From Cryptomeria japonica (Eukaryota > Streptophyta > Pinopsida > Cupressales > Cupressaceae): a stretch of DNA of 64,000 bases. Shown piece by piece: positions 34,630 to 45,446 of the stretch. The notes beneath the pieces were generated by a model. That model saw only the letters and a program-made list of their open reading frames with translations, did no database searches and was not told the origin of the DNA. The position numbers and the translations under genes were made by a program. The DNA is taken from the NCBI RefSeq assembly GCF_030272615.1, contig NC_081415.1, positions 370,141,667 through 370,205,666 of the forward strand, in the 5' to 3' direction. Positions within the stretch are counted from its first letter, which is position 1, and every line of letters begins with the position of its first letter.

Positions 34630-37528
34630 ACTATACATGCAAACTGCTTGAACTTGAGGATCAACTACATTCTTAACTCTAAATTTATACTTCTTCAAAA
34701 CTTCATCCGCATGCATTCTCCCCTCCTCTAACTCCTTCACCATGCCCGCCACCTCGTGACAATGAGTAATCAGAGATGTGTACCTATCCATAAGGGTGAC
34801 ATCAAAATGAGCCATGGGTCCTAGGTGTTGCGCCTCATATGCATCCCGCCTATCCAAAACTTGTTGTTGCTCTATTATTCTTGTATCAACTAATCTGAGG
34901 CCAAAAGGTCCTAGCATATTCTTTACAAAACTCTCATACGACAAAATTTTCCTAAGGAGAGGGTCCCAAATCTCTGTCATATCATGATATACTACTAAAG
35001 CATTTTAATCTTTAGCTCCAAAATGTATACATAGGACTGTAAGTTTTCATAGCTCTCACCTCCTAAGAGGTCTTCCTTGATTACCGTCTCTTCCCCTAGT
35101 TGCAATATCTTTTTCAAAATTTAGAACTATTTCTTGAAAATGTCTAACTTTTGTTCCCATTGCGTGGAACAGAAAGCCAAAGTTTTGCCTGCCTATACTG
35201 CCTTATGATATATATCTACCATACTTTGCAAGAACAACCTAATATTAGTTGCATTCATTTGGGTCCATGATTTGGCTGTAGAAGCCACTTGTCTCACCTC
35301 CACCAGTGCCTTTACTTCTCCCTCTAGCAGTGATGAGGTTGAAGGTAGGTCATCAACTGTATAGGAGTCTAGAGGTTTGCTCATTTCAATTAGGAGCTGC
35401 TTGTATTGCCCTAGTTGTGCTTTGAGCTCCATATTTGAAGTATGCTCCTTCTCTACATGCCCCCTAACAACACTTGTGGCTAGCTCTAGAGTATCTAGCT
35501 CTCCCTACTTGGTTTGTTTACCCAAATTTACCTGGGATATTTGATACTTGGGAGAAGCCTATCCCTCAATTTAGAGTGGAACTGCCATATCTGCAATCAT
35601 ATCACTGAAGTCCATTTTTGATAAATGATGAACAATTTTTAGCTTCTTAACCTTCGGTGGCTCCTCAATGATTACTTGTTGTAAAGTGATCTTGGGAAGC
35701 TCTACTTTTCTCTTTTTCTTCTCAAAAGTGAACTCAAGCCATTGTGGTATATTTTCATCCTTCTCACCTTGATGCGATACTATTTCTGGAGTTATAACAT
35801 GGACGTTCACCTGCTCCTCTGCTTCATCTTTTTCCTCTGCCTTTGTTTGCACGATATCTTGAGGTGAGGTAACCTGGGGGCCTAGATTGATTTGGAGAGC
35901 CTATTTCTTATGTAATTCACTCAATTTTCCACTGACCTTTTCATTGAATGTCATCTCTTCCTCATTTGCCTCTGTTCCAACTTGCCTGGCTGCTATGTCC
36001 TTGAGGAGGTCCTCTTGATCTTGAGGGGTTAGAATTAATCTTTCATTCAATATCTCCTCTGCCTCATCCCCTTCTTTCTCACCTTCCAACGACCATTGTT
36101 GGTCAAGATCTTCTTCATCCTGATATGAATCCGACTCAATGTTTCTAAATTTTACTCCTTCAGTGGTAGACCTGAAGCCTTGCACTCCAGACTACCCTAT
36201 GGGAATATTAGCTCATGGTGGTGTAGGGGCATAAGTGCTTGGAGCATGTGTGGCGTCTGTTGAAGGTGGTTGAGTAGGTATATCCTTAGTAATTTCTATA
36301 TCTTCCTCTTGCTCTTGGGTACCCTCTCCTATAGTTTTCCCTATAGTTGTCCTTGGTGGGAGAACTTTGTTAAGTGGTACTATTCCCAATCCATCAGTCA
36401 CTCCCAGGTCTGTTGCCTTCTTTAACAATTCAGACTCCCTCATCTTTTCTTGGAGTTTCTTGATTAAGTCCTCAGTACTTTCTCAAGTGTTTTCATCCTC
36501 ACCTGGATCGGTGGAGGTATTTTGCCTTGAGGCTGACCTTGTCTTCTGGGTGTACTCCTTATGGCCCCTTGATTGAGGTACCCCTGAAATGGATTCCTTC
36601 TATTTCACCTTTGTGACGCTGGGCCTTACCCTCTAGCCTAACNNNNNNNNNNNNNNNNNNNNNNNNNNNNNNNNNNNNNNNNNNNNNNNNNNNNNNNNNN
36701 NNNNNNNNNNNNNNNNNNNNNNNNNNNNNNNNNNNNNNNNNNNNNNNNNNNNNNNNNNNNNNNNNNNNNNNNNNNNNNNNNNNNNNNNNNNNNNNNNNNN
36801 NNNNNNNNNNNNNNNNNNNNNNNNNNNNNNNNNNNNNNNNNNNNNNNNNNNNNNNNNNNNNNNNNNNNNNNNNNNNNNNNNNNNNNNNNNNNNNNNNNNN
36901 NNNNNNNNNNNNNNNNNNNNNNNNNNNNNNNNNNNNNNNNNNNNNNNNNNNNNNNNNNNNNNNNNNNNNNNNNNNNNNNNNNNNNNNNNNNNNNNNNNNN
37001 NNNNNNNNNNNNNNNNNNNNNNNNNNNNNNNNNNNNNNNNNNNNNNNNNNNNNNNNNNNNNNNNNNNNNNNNNNNNNNNNNNNNNNNNNNNNNNNNNNNN
37101 NNNNNNNNNNNNNNNNNNNNNNNNNNNNNNNNNNNNNNNNNNATGACAACAGACTGGTCTCCCATCTTCAAAGTGCCCTTTCTCCATTTTTCGCAGAAGA
37201 AACTGGTGACCGTGCCATCCCATCCATGGAGTCTCTCCATGAATTTAGAAAACCCACCCTTCTGTAAAATATTCCAGACCTCCTCCTTCTGCTTCCATTC
37301 CTTGCAGCTGCTAGGTTTGTATCAACGTCTATTTCCGCCCATGTTTTTGTTGTTCAGAGCAGAAAAATGAAACTTACAGAGAGTTTTAGACAGGAAGTTT
37401 CTCAAAGCTACCAAATTTACCCAGAAAGCATGGGAAGTGATGGAATAAGTATTATAATAAATGGTGCTGACAATATTATAATAACTCCGAGTACTCCATT
37501 TAGTCCGTTTCATTATTGATTTGTCCAT
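34627..37528 (-). pseudogene. Gag-like and coiled-coil protein of element G, broken
   Basis: The first part, right of the gap, reads FMERLHGWDGTVTSFF, reminiscent of gag-like proteins of plant non-autonomous elements (tentative). Left of the gap come an acidic, Pro/Thr-rich part (36443-35901), KKKRKVELPK near 35740 (a possible nuclear localisation signal), a helical part (35432-35193) and the C-terminus MTEIWDPLL to VQAVCMYS (34980-34630). Stops separate these. The final TGA codon would be the first three bases of the LTR. Confidence 0.5.
36643..37142. other. Assembly gap of 500 N
   Basis: Exactly 500 N, so a placeholder of unknown true size. It lies inside the G coding region. Any statement about G length depends on it. 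Confidence 0.99.
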
Positions 37529-37553
37529 AAAAAATCTTTAGAGTGCTACTATA

Positions 37554-38676
37554 TCAGTCCTTGAAAATGATTAGTTTGACATCCTCAAGGAGTCCTTGTT
37601 CTCCCATCCACGTAATCATTTCATCTTTTTTGACCGCTGCGTTGGCTTCCCAGTCAGCGGACCCATTGGCTTCATGGTAGATATGAGATATGTAACTTTT
37701 TTCAAAAGTGCTAATAAGGTCTCTAGCGGCTTTTATAATATTATTGATTGACCATGAGGGCTTAGAGGTCCCTTTGAGACATTTAATGATGTTGTTTGAA
37801 TCCCCTTCAATCCATATGCAGGGGCAATTCCATCTTTTAGCAATCAGAATTCCTCGAAGAGATGCCATTGCTTCTACTTTGTGGTTTGTTTGACTCCCTA
37901 TTAGGACAACAATCATTTCCTTGCATATACCTTTATCATCTCTAAGAATAGCTCCACAACCCGCAGGGCCTGGATTACCTTTTGCAGCACCATCAAAATT
38001 GACTTTGAACCAACCATGAGAGCAAGTTTGCCATCTTTCTTCAAGTCTTTTGTTTTGCTTGGGGTCAAAGCTACTAGTATTCTTCAAATTCCAGGAACTT
38101 AAAATATTAGCTTCCAAGGGGTTGGTCAAAAAACAAGGACGCCCAATGATCCAATATTCTCCACAATCACCCATTGTATTTTCTGGAACACAATATCCTG
38201 GTTGAGGGATGTGTCCTTGAAGATACAATTATTTCTTTCTTTCCATAATCCTCACAGAATGTGAGGAAGTGATAGCTACCACAGAGATCTCAAAAAGGAG
38301 TTAGACCAATGGATATTCCAGGAGTAGAACAACTCACTAATAGTTTTAGGAAACACCCAATCAATGCTAAAACTTTTAAGAAATCTTTCCCAGACCGAGG
38401 AAGAAAAGGAACAGTGGATGGCTAGGCGGTCCACTGACTCTTCCTCCTTAAGACACAGAGCACATCTATTAGGAAAGGCAAAACCTCTACCCTTGAGGTT
38501 ATCTAGGGTCAAGATTTTATTTTGAAGAATAGTGCAATAGAAAAAGTTTATTTTGGGGGTCAGGCCCTTAATCCAAGCTTTAGACCAGAAAGGATCAATA
38601 GGAGGGGTGGAGGAGAGAACACCATACATTGAAGAAACAGTAATGATACCTTTGGATTCATATTTCCAAATTTTGT
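37554..38676 (-). pseudogene. LINE (L1-type) 3' coding fragment: zinc-binding RT domain and RNase H
   Basis: The upstream part (38676-38276) is the RT-associated zinc-binding region: KAWIKGLTPKINFF, ILTLDNLKGRGFAFPNRC and CALCLKEEESVDRLAIHC. A stop and frame break follow. The second part (38228-37554) is a plant LINE RNase H: FKVNFDGAAKGNPGPAGCGA, KVEAMA (Glu), IEGDSNNII (Asp), HEANGSADWEAN. The usual ADxLA motif is altered to ADWEAN. The RT domain is missing, truncated at the junction with the C LTR in a TTTTG shared by both sides. No poly(A) tail is evident. Confidence 0.88.
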
Positions 38677-39118
38677 TATACATTCATTGAGATCAATATA
38701 AGAAGTAGCTTGTGGATTGCTTGATCTATGTCTATGTTCTACCAACTTGTTCCGCATAATCTGATAATGTCTATTATTTGGAGTTAATAACGTGGTTTAA
38801 ATCTCTTTGTTTATCATTTTATGAATCATATTGCGCACGCTAGTGGTGTATGAGAATTATTGTGATAAGCTATAATGTTGATTATTTTGTTTCCATAAAT
38901 CTGTGAAATTGATGATTTTGCAAGTTTCCTGGAGGTCCGTTGTTGAATACTAACTTGGATAATATTTGATAATTTCTTAGATTGCAGGGAACAAATTGAG
39001 TAGTTCATTCAGTTGTTATTATTGGTTTTAATTGTTATTTTCTTGTTCCCCTTTATGCTTTGCATTTTATTTCCTAGAGAATCTTAAACCATAAAAATAC
39101 AAAAAAAGGAAGTGCAGT
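38676..39118 (+). repeat. First LTR of element C, left piece
   Basis: Matches 59970-60414 of the second C LTR (TATACATTCATTGAGATC to AAGGAAGTGCAGT). Its left part is missing at the LINE junction. At 39114-39118 GCAGT is the target duplicated when element B inserted; the right piece resumes at 58821. Confidence 0.88.
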
Positions 39119-40586
39119 TGTATGCGGGAAAAGTGGAGCTGATAAAACTAAATATGTGAAAACATTTCAAAATACTAGTCCACACACACACACAGGACTT
39201 CTTGATGCAAGTTATGGAGTAACGTAGTGTTACTCAGCTTCCCAAGGAGGGTCCCATGGTTCTCTATCTCACAATGTCCCTCAAACCAATGTTTTGCTCT
39301 CAGATTACTGAGCAAAATGGCTTAGGGATGGCAAATATGAGAACGAGAGAGATTTTAACTGATCTTAGTATGAGATGTGTTATAAGCTAGATGAGATGCT
39401 AGAAATGCAACAAATTAAATGATAAGATGACGAGGTTAGTATGAAGATTATCCTAGCATACTATATTTACTCTACGATGGAACTAAAATGATAAGGAACT
39501 TATTCTAAACATGCATATTCATGATTAATTATGATCTAAAAGAGGCTAAATGAGGAGCATATATAAAATGAAAGCTTGAAACAATTTGAGCATAAGTGTG
39601 ATGCTTCAAATTTGAAAGATGATTGTTAAAAATGGAGGAATGAGAGCTTTATTTATAGCACAAACAGGGCAATGGATGGTCAGGATTGAAAGGTTCAATC
39701 AAGGGTCAAGTTTGAAAGTTGGGGATCCATGTGTACAATTTGCATCAATGAAATGATGACAAGTGTCCACATAAGATTGGGTTGAAAGAAGAGGTTGGAG
39801 GCATTAAAGGCCTAAGAAGACCTCATGGTTATCTAAAGGCTAAGGGTCAAGTCTAAGTTAGGTTTACCCAATGAATTAGGATCTAATCCAAAGATAAGCC
39901 TTTGTGCAAATGATTAAGAGATAATCATGGTCAAAGCATTAATGACCTGATGAGACCCTTGGGTTGGATAGAGGTTGAGTCAAAACAAATGTTTTAACCA
40001 TGTGGGAGGGTTTGAAATAACCATTAATGGTTATTGGAGACTTTGGGGATTAAGTGGTTGAAGGTTGGAAGCCTTCAATGGTTTTCAAAGACTTTAGGGT
40101 TTTTGGTGGTTGAAGGTTGAAAACCTTCAATGGTTATCCAAGACTTTGGGCCATTTGAGAAGTGACCTCCCTTTGCTTAGGGATGTGACAAAGTTTAGAG
40201 GGGGTTTGGGTTAATTTAGAATTGGTTAGAATATTCTAGAAGGGGTTAGGAAGGGGTTTGGGTTTTTGCAAGTGGATGGGGGATAATAGGATTTAATTGA
40301 ATTATTTGATTTTCATTCAATTTGGTTGTAATTAAATAAATTTGATTTATTCAATTTTGGATAACTATTTAATTAAATTTGAATTTAATTAAAAGTGGCT
40401 AGGGGGATTTAATTGAATAAAATGATTTATTCATTAAATGGTATAGTGAATTTTATTTAAATAAATTGAGTAATTTACTTAATAAAATAGAAGAATGTGG
40501 ATAATTTAATTAAATTGGATTTAATTAAATAGGGAAATGAACATAAAATATTCATTTAGGAATATGGTCATTTTTATGCATCTACA
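39119..40586 (-). repeat. Solo LTR of the B family, flanked by GCAGT on both sides
   Basis: TGTATGCGGG to GCATCTACA, 1468 bp, about 1% different from the 5' LTR of B at 57354-58820. It has GCAGT at 39114-39118 and 40587-40591, a proper five-base target duplication. No internal sequence follows; C-family sequence does. TATA box at 39648-39659 on the - strand. Confidence 0.92.
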
Positions 40587-41649
40587 GCAGTTATCCATAA
40601 TTAGTGAGATCTCTTACCAGCAGGCCCCTTGACAGGTACAACCATATCAACCATTGGGCTTACCATCACCGTCAAGACCCAACTATAGAGAACTTACAGT
40701 AGTGAGTTTTCCCAAACTCGTTTCTTTTCAGGAGAGGTGGTGAGTGTTCACATTGGCTAGTTGACTGTTGACGGGTGTGTCAAAACAATCATCAATAGAA
40801 ACTAGCACTAGAAGGAGGGCCTAGAATAGTTCCCTCACTAGTTAACCACATATGGTACTTCTAGGAGGTGGATTGATGCCCTTTACCCAACTTGACCTCA
40901 ATGAGAAAGACAACATTCTTACCCAACTATACGACTTTTCTTGGAACAGTACAAGAAATTATAACGATTGGTAACAAGCATGACAAGTCTTGGACAACGA
41001 GAGACAAAAGGTTATATGTATAGAAGCAAAGGCACAAAGACAAATTAATCCTAAGGTGAACCCACAAGAAAATCCACAACCACCTCCTCAACCAGAGAAT
41101 TGAGGTACTAAGCTAGATCGCATATCATCTTTCTCTCCCGAGAGATTCCACCGAGTCCTTAGGAGTGGTTCTTCATCATCCAACTTAGTAGAGTTAGGGG
41201 GCCTTCCACTAGGAGTTAGAGGAGGGGAGAACGCATGCGGATGAAGTTTTGAAGAAGTATAAATTTAGAGTTAAGCATGTAGCTAATCCTCTAGTTCAAG
41301 TAGTTGCATGTATAGTTGATAATTATAGAGCTTCTACCAAGAAATAAGGGATAAGCACATAATTTTTAAAGATGGAAAAGCTTTTTCATAAATCCTTAAT
41401 CTTGTATTTTTAGCTACAGCTCCTACTCAAGTTCCAATTTTGAGATAAATTTTGCATGATTACGAAAATGTGGCTCACCTAGCAGGGCCTTCATAGTGCT
41501 CATGCAGTCCCCATTTCATAGTTTTTAGGTGGAGTGTCAAGGCAGAAACTTGCAAGTTAACTATGACTCCTAGTTTTAGTTCTTAATTTAGGGTAGGGTT
41601 ATTTCCTAGATAGTAGGGCAAAGAACTTATATAAATTGAGAAGTTGGAT
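40587..41649 (+). repeat. Duplicated segment of element C (copy of 58821-59883)
   Basis: 1063 bases that match 58821-59883 with no length change and about 14 substitutions by eye. It starts at the same GCAGT target copy. It ends at AGTTGGAT, where it joins the inside of a B LTR with two shared bases (AT). See the finding on tandem duplication. Confidence 0.9.
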
Positions 41650-41796
41650 GGTATAGTGAATTTTATTTAAATAAATTGGGTAATTTACTTAATAAAATAG
41701 AAGAATGTGGATAATTTAATTAAATTGGATTTAATTAAATAGGGAAATGAACATAAAATATTCATTTAGGAATATGGTCATTTTTATGCGTCTACA
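41648..41796 (-). repeat. Truncated 3' LTR of element B (149 bases)
   Basis: Matches 58672-58820 without gaps. Only the start of the LTR (in element sense, the U3 side) remains; the rest was replaced by C sequence at a junction with AT microhomology. Confidence 0.92.
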
Positions 41797-41810
41797 TTTT
41801 GCCCCTCTTT
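41797..41810 (-). other. Polypurine tract of element B
   Basis: AAAGAGGGGCAAAA on the - strand, abutting the LTR TGTAGACGC. Same 14 bases as in element A. Confidence 0.92.
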
Positions 41811-42165
41811 GAAGTGACGTGTGTGCACATGTTAATTCAAAGAAAATGATGTGTTTTTGTGTTTTTATGATCAAATGCAATTTTTGTGTTGCTCTTTTGA
41901 TTTGCCAGTCGTGTCCCAGATTCGATGTGATGCCCCAGATTCGATGTTTGATGTGATGTCCCCTCGGGAGATGAATCAATATATTTTTATTTTTTTGGAA
42001 AATTTTTGATTTAAATTGATGAAGTTCGTATGATGTATAGGATTTCGTGCGTGGAGAAAGTGTGTAAATTGATTCATCTCCCGATAAATTACAAATGTTT
42101 TGGTAGAGGGGAGACCGCGACCATATTACAGGCCCAGTTAGCTAACCCTAATTTCATTTTCCTCC

Positions 42166-42174
42166 TATAAAAGG
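42166..42174 (+). promoter_or_regulatory. TATA box of the PMD gene (element B)
   Basis: TATAAAAGG lies 81 bases upstream of the exon 1 ATG (42247), in a region 3' of gag-pol and close to the polypurine tract. The matching A position also has a TATA-like box. It gives the PMD gene a promoter independent of the LTR. Confidence 0.7.
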
Positions 42175-42246
42175 GGAAAAGGGCTTGATTTAAATTCATT
42201 TGTGCTTGTTGACTTTGAAGAAAAGAGAATTAGCTCTGGAGAGAAA

Positions 42247-45200
42247 ATGCCTATTCCGTACCATAGACATCGTTTCGAGCGCGTTAGGAGGTACCAGAGA
42301 CCAGCAGCACGTGGACCACCAGTAAGTCAACGCTTTTGACCCCTTTTTCATTTTTGGATTTGTCATTTTTAGCTGTTTTTTGAATTTTAAAGTTCGGACA
42401 AATCATTTTAGCGCGTCTAGGGCGTAAATTAGCGCATACGAATTAAACAGTAGCGCATAGAAGTCAATTTAATAGTTGCGTCCGAAAGTATTTTGTTAGC
42501 GCATAGGCAACCTGGGTTAGCGTGTCCATTTAGAATAGCGCAGGTATCTCGTCTAGCAGCTTGTCAGAGGAACAGGGTAGCGCGTAGGCATAACCTAGCG
42601 CATAGGAGTCGTAGAAGTTCGCATGAAGCAGGAAGTTTAGCGCGTAGGAATGACCTAGCACATCGGGCTAAAAAGGTAGCGCTTAGGCAAAGGGTTTTAG
42701 CGCATAGGACTAACCTAGCGCATAGGATGAAAAGGGGAGCGCTTAGGTAGGACAGATTAGCACGTAGAAATAGTCTAGCGCATAGTTTAGTTTGGGTAGC
42801 GCATGGGAGGAAAATATTAGCGCGTAGACAAAGTCTAGCGCATAGGCCAAATTAGATAGCGCATAGATAGAAAAGGGTAGCGCATAGATGGAATCTAGCG
42901 CATAAGGCAGATAGGTTAGTGCGTTGGGTAAGCAGCCTAGCACGTGGGTCTATTTTAGTGCATTTCAGGTCTAGTTTAGCGCATCCATGAAAAATTTGGG
43001 TTTTGGGCAGATTGTGAAAAGTTGTGTTTTTGCGTGCCTGTCGTGTTTGTGATGTATGTATCCAATATGAGCATTTGTATAACTTGTTTTGATGTGAATT
43101 TTTCCAAGTTATGTATAGATATCAAGCTGTTTGTGGTGATCAGAACATGATTTATTTGTGTTATCTATTTTTAAGTTCAAATGTGTATGGAAGCCTGAGT
43201 TGTTTTACAAGCCGATATGGGTTGGAAACTTGAGTTGTTTTACAAGCTAATATGGGTGGGAAACTTGAGTTGTGTTACAAGTTTATGTGATTGTGGTACT
43301 TGAGTTGTTTTACAAGTTTTGATATGGTTTTTGAGAACTTGAGTTGTTTTACAAGTTTGATATGAAATGATAGGATTTTGAACTTGATGTAGATGAGCAA
43401 ATTTGTTTCATGTTTTTGATGTAAGTTTTATTTTGATATCGTTGTGATAATGTGGAAACTGATATTGGATATGTTTTGTTTGTTTGACAGGAGTGATTGG
43501 GCATTGTACAGTCGAGGGAGAGATTCCCGAGACCATGGACGCTGATACCACGTCTGTCACAGGCAGACTTAGATATTATTGAGCGATGCGGATTGACCTC
43601 GCTTCTGGATATGCCTCGGTTCACTGTGAACCGGGGACTGTTGACAGCTTTGGCAGAGAGGTGGCACAGTGACATGAACACCTTTCATTTTGCCATAGGA
43701 GAGATGACAGTGACACCAAAGGACTGTTATCGCATCCTGCGCATTCCTGTGGTAGGAGCCATATTGCCCTATGAGCAGACGGAGGAGGGCGGCACAGAGG
43801 CACTGCACCATATTTTTCATGATGAGAGTGTCTGCGATTATGAGATCCCATGGCGGGAGTTCCTAGATCTGGATTATGCACCACTGCCATCTGTATTGGC
43901 AGGATTCATTGGAGGATTCCTTTGTCCTGATCGTAGGTCAAAGGGATTTTCAGTGGGATGGGGGCTGGTTCTGGAGCAGATGGTCACACAAGGCCAGAGA
44001 TTTGCATGGGGGTCAACGATGTTGGCCCACCCATACAGGAGCCTGCATGAGGTAGTATACCTCGGATATGGCAGTTTATCAGTAGGGGTGACACTCTTAC
44101 AGGTATGGTGCTGGGAGCACATTCCAGCAGCGAGGCCACTGGCAGACAGAGATAGGCCCGTAGGGGCGGCTTATGCTTATGGTTATAGAGGCCTAGTTGT
44201 CCAGCGTAAGCTGGGCAAACTAGAGCACTGGAGGAGGGTTTTTGATGATATAGATACGGTCACCTGGAGACCGTATACAGATTGTAAGGTGTGGGCAGAG
44301 GATGGGATGGAGATGCCATTCGTTTTCATGACGAGGTATCTGATCGGGAGGACTCCATTCATCATAGAGCGGTTTCTGGTTACCCGAGTTTTGCGACAGT
44401 TCGGGAGGCAGCAGGGGATTCCACAGGGGGCATGCTTATACGCACGGCGGCAGCAGGATGTGGCCGATTGGGGGCCGACCATTGACAGTGTCGTTGCTAT
44501 TGAGGAGTTTACAGGGTTGGTCGGACAGATCTGGGACTATGCCCCAGAGATACAGGATGCTAGCATGACTGACGAGTTCGCTTGTTTATTTGCTGCTCGG
44601 GCTGTAGCTAGGATCTCAGATCCAGAGGAGATGAGGCCAGCTTTTGATTCAGATGGAGAGGAGGGAGACAGGGGAGATGAGGGGGATGATGGGGATGATG
44701 GTGGAGATAGAGGGAGGAGGAGAGGCAGAGGTGTGCAGAGGGTGGTACGGCAGGGCCGGATTGAGAGGGGGCGAGGAGGATTGGCCATTGGAGCCGGGAG
44801 AGAGGGGAGAGTTACAGAGGTACTAGCGGTAGTGGGAGGAGAGGAGGAGGTGGGGAGGCCAGTACAGAGGAGGAGGATAGATATACTCCCACCTCCCGTA
44901 CCCAGGACAGGCCGAGTGGGGGGAGTGGCACCAGCACAGGTACCACTGCGGGTTCATGTGTCGGGTCACGTAGAGGATGCGCAGATCCAGACGCTACAGA
45001 TCACTGTGCAGCAGCTGCAGGCACAGATTTTGACGTATCAGTGGCAGATATCTCGGTTGACCATTGAGAGAGATACTGAGATGGAGCGACGGGGTCGAGC
45101 AGAGGAGGCCTTAGCGACCGTACAGAGAGCAGCGGTGGGTGGTCCCTTGAGAGACACCCTTAGAGAGCTGACACAGAGTGTTCAGGAGGCTGCATATTAT

Positions 45201-45446
45201 AGGCGTCACTATGAGGTGGCAGTACCTAGAGAGAGGTGTGTCGAGAGCTTTGCACAGTCGAGATCGAGTCGATCTCGAACTGCTGGGACACGATCTAAGC
45301 GCCATGGAGTGATAGGGCCAGCAGGACAGGACCCTCCTGCAAATCTGGGTGCGAGTGTATCGGGAGCCAGACAGGATCCTCCTAGAGATCCAGGGGCAGG
45401 GGCATCTGGGGCTAGACCATCTCCATCAGGGGATAGTCATACTTGA
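42247..45446 (+). CDS. Antisense two-exon PMD (plant mobile domain) protein gene (element B)
   Basis: Exon 1 (42247-42321) encodes MPIPYHRHRFERVRRYQR and seven more residues, then GTAAGT. The intron is 42322-43490, acceptor TTTGACAG. Exon 2 (43491-45446) is open for 650 codons from its third codon; its second codon is TGA where A has TAC, so this copy is probably nonsense-mutated or uses another acceptor (TACAG at 43507-43511 would be in frame and skip the stop). The PMD core is at exon 2 residues 40-280 (GLLTALAERWH, GEMTVTPKDCYRIL, GGFLCPDR, GVTLLQVWCWEHIP). An acidic run (EGDRGDEGDDGDDGGD), an Arg/Gly-rich basic run and a coiled-coil-like stretch follow. Function unknown; transposase-associated or nucleic-acid binding roles are guesses. 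Confidence 0.85.
42409..42985 (+). repeat. TAGCGCRT array with 60-bp (21+21+18) higher-order period in the PMD intron
   Basis: About 27 copies of TAGCGCAT/TAGCGCGT or close variants. From 42677 the starts are 42677, 42698, 42716, 42737, 42758, 42776, 42797, 42818, 42836, 42857, 42878, 42896, 42917, 42938, 42956 and 42977: steps of 21, 21, 18 repeated. The first copies (42409, 42430, 42451) step by 21. Because all steps are multiples of three, both strands stay open locally, giving meaningless LAHR- and YAL-type peptides. Confidence 0.9.
43195..43385 (+). repeat. Tandem GAGTTGTTTTACAAG repeats in the PMD intron (element B)
   Basis: Five copies of CTTGAGTTGTTTTACAAG or near variants at steps of about 32-45 bases, just before the branch/acceptor region. 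Copies 3-5 can form a hairpin (AAACTTG or ACTTG with CAAGT or CAAGTTT). They occupy the place of the covarying hairpin array of A but have a different sequence. Confidence 0.75.

Larger units (their letters stand above)
33557..37553 (-). mobile_element. Pol-less LTR element G
   Basis: A 3' LTR (33557-34629) is preceded on the - strand by about 2.9 kb of broken coding sequence without pol motifs, interrupted by an assembly gap. The LTR is of the same family as that of the pol-bearing element C, so G could be mobilised by C-type enzymes. The 5' LTR is absent; a LINE remnant lies beyond. Confidence 0.7.

Noticed and set aside
36559-37240. Long frames of unknown residues
   Set aside because: Produced by the 500 N placeholder.
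42409-42985. CRISPR-like or protein-coding repeat
   Set aside because: Motifs are 8 bases at 18-21 bp steps without unique 30-base spacers, and the DNA is plant. Open frames on both strands arise because the period is a multiple of three; reading from exon 1 into the intron meets TGA at once.
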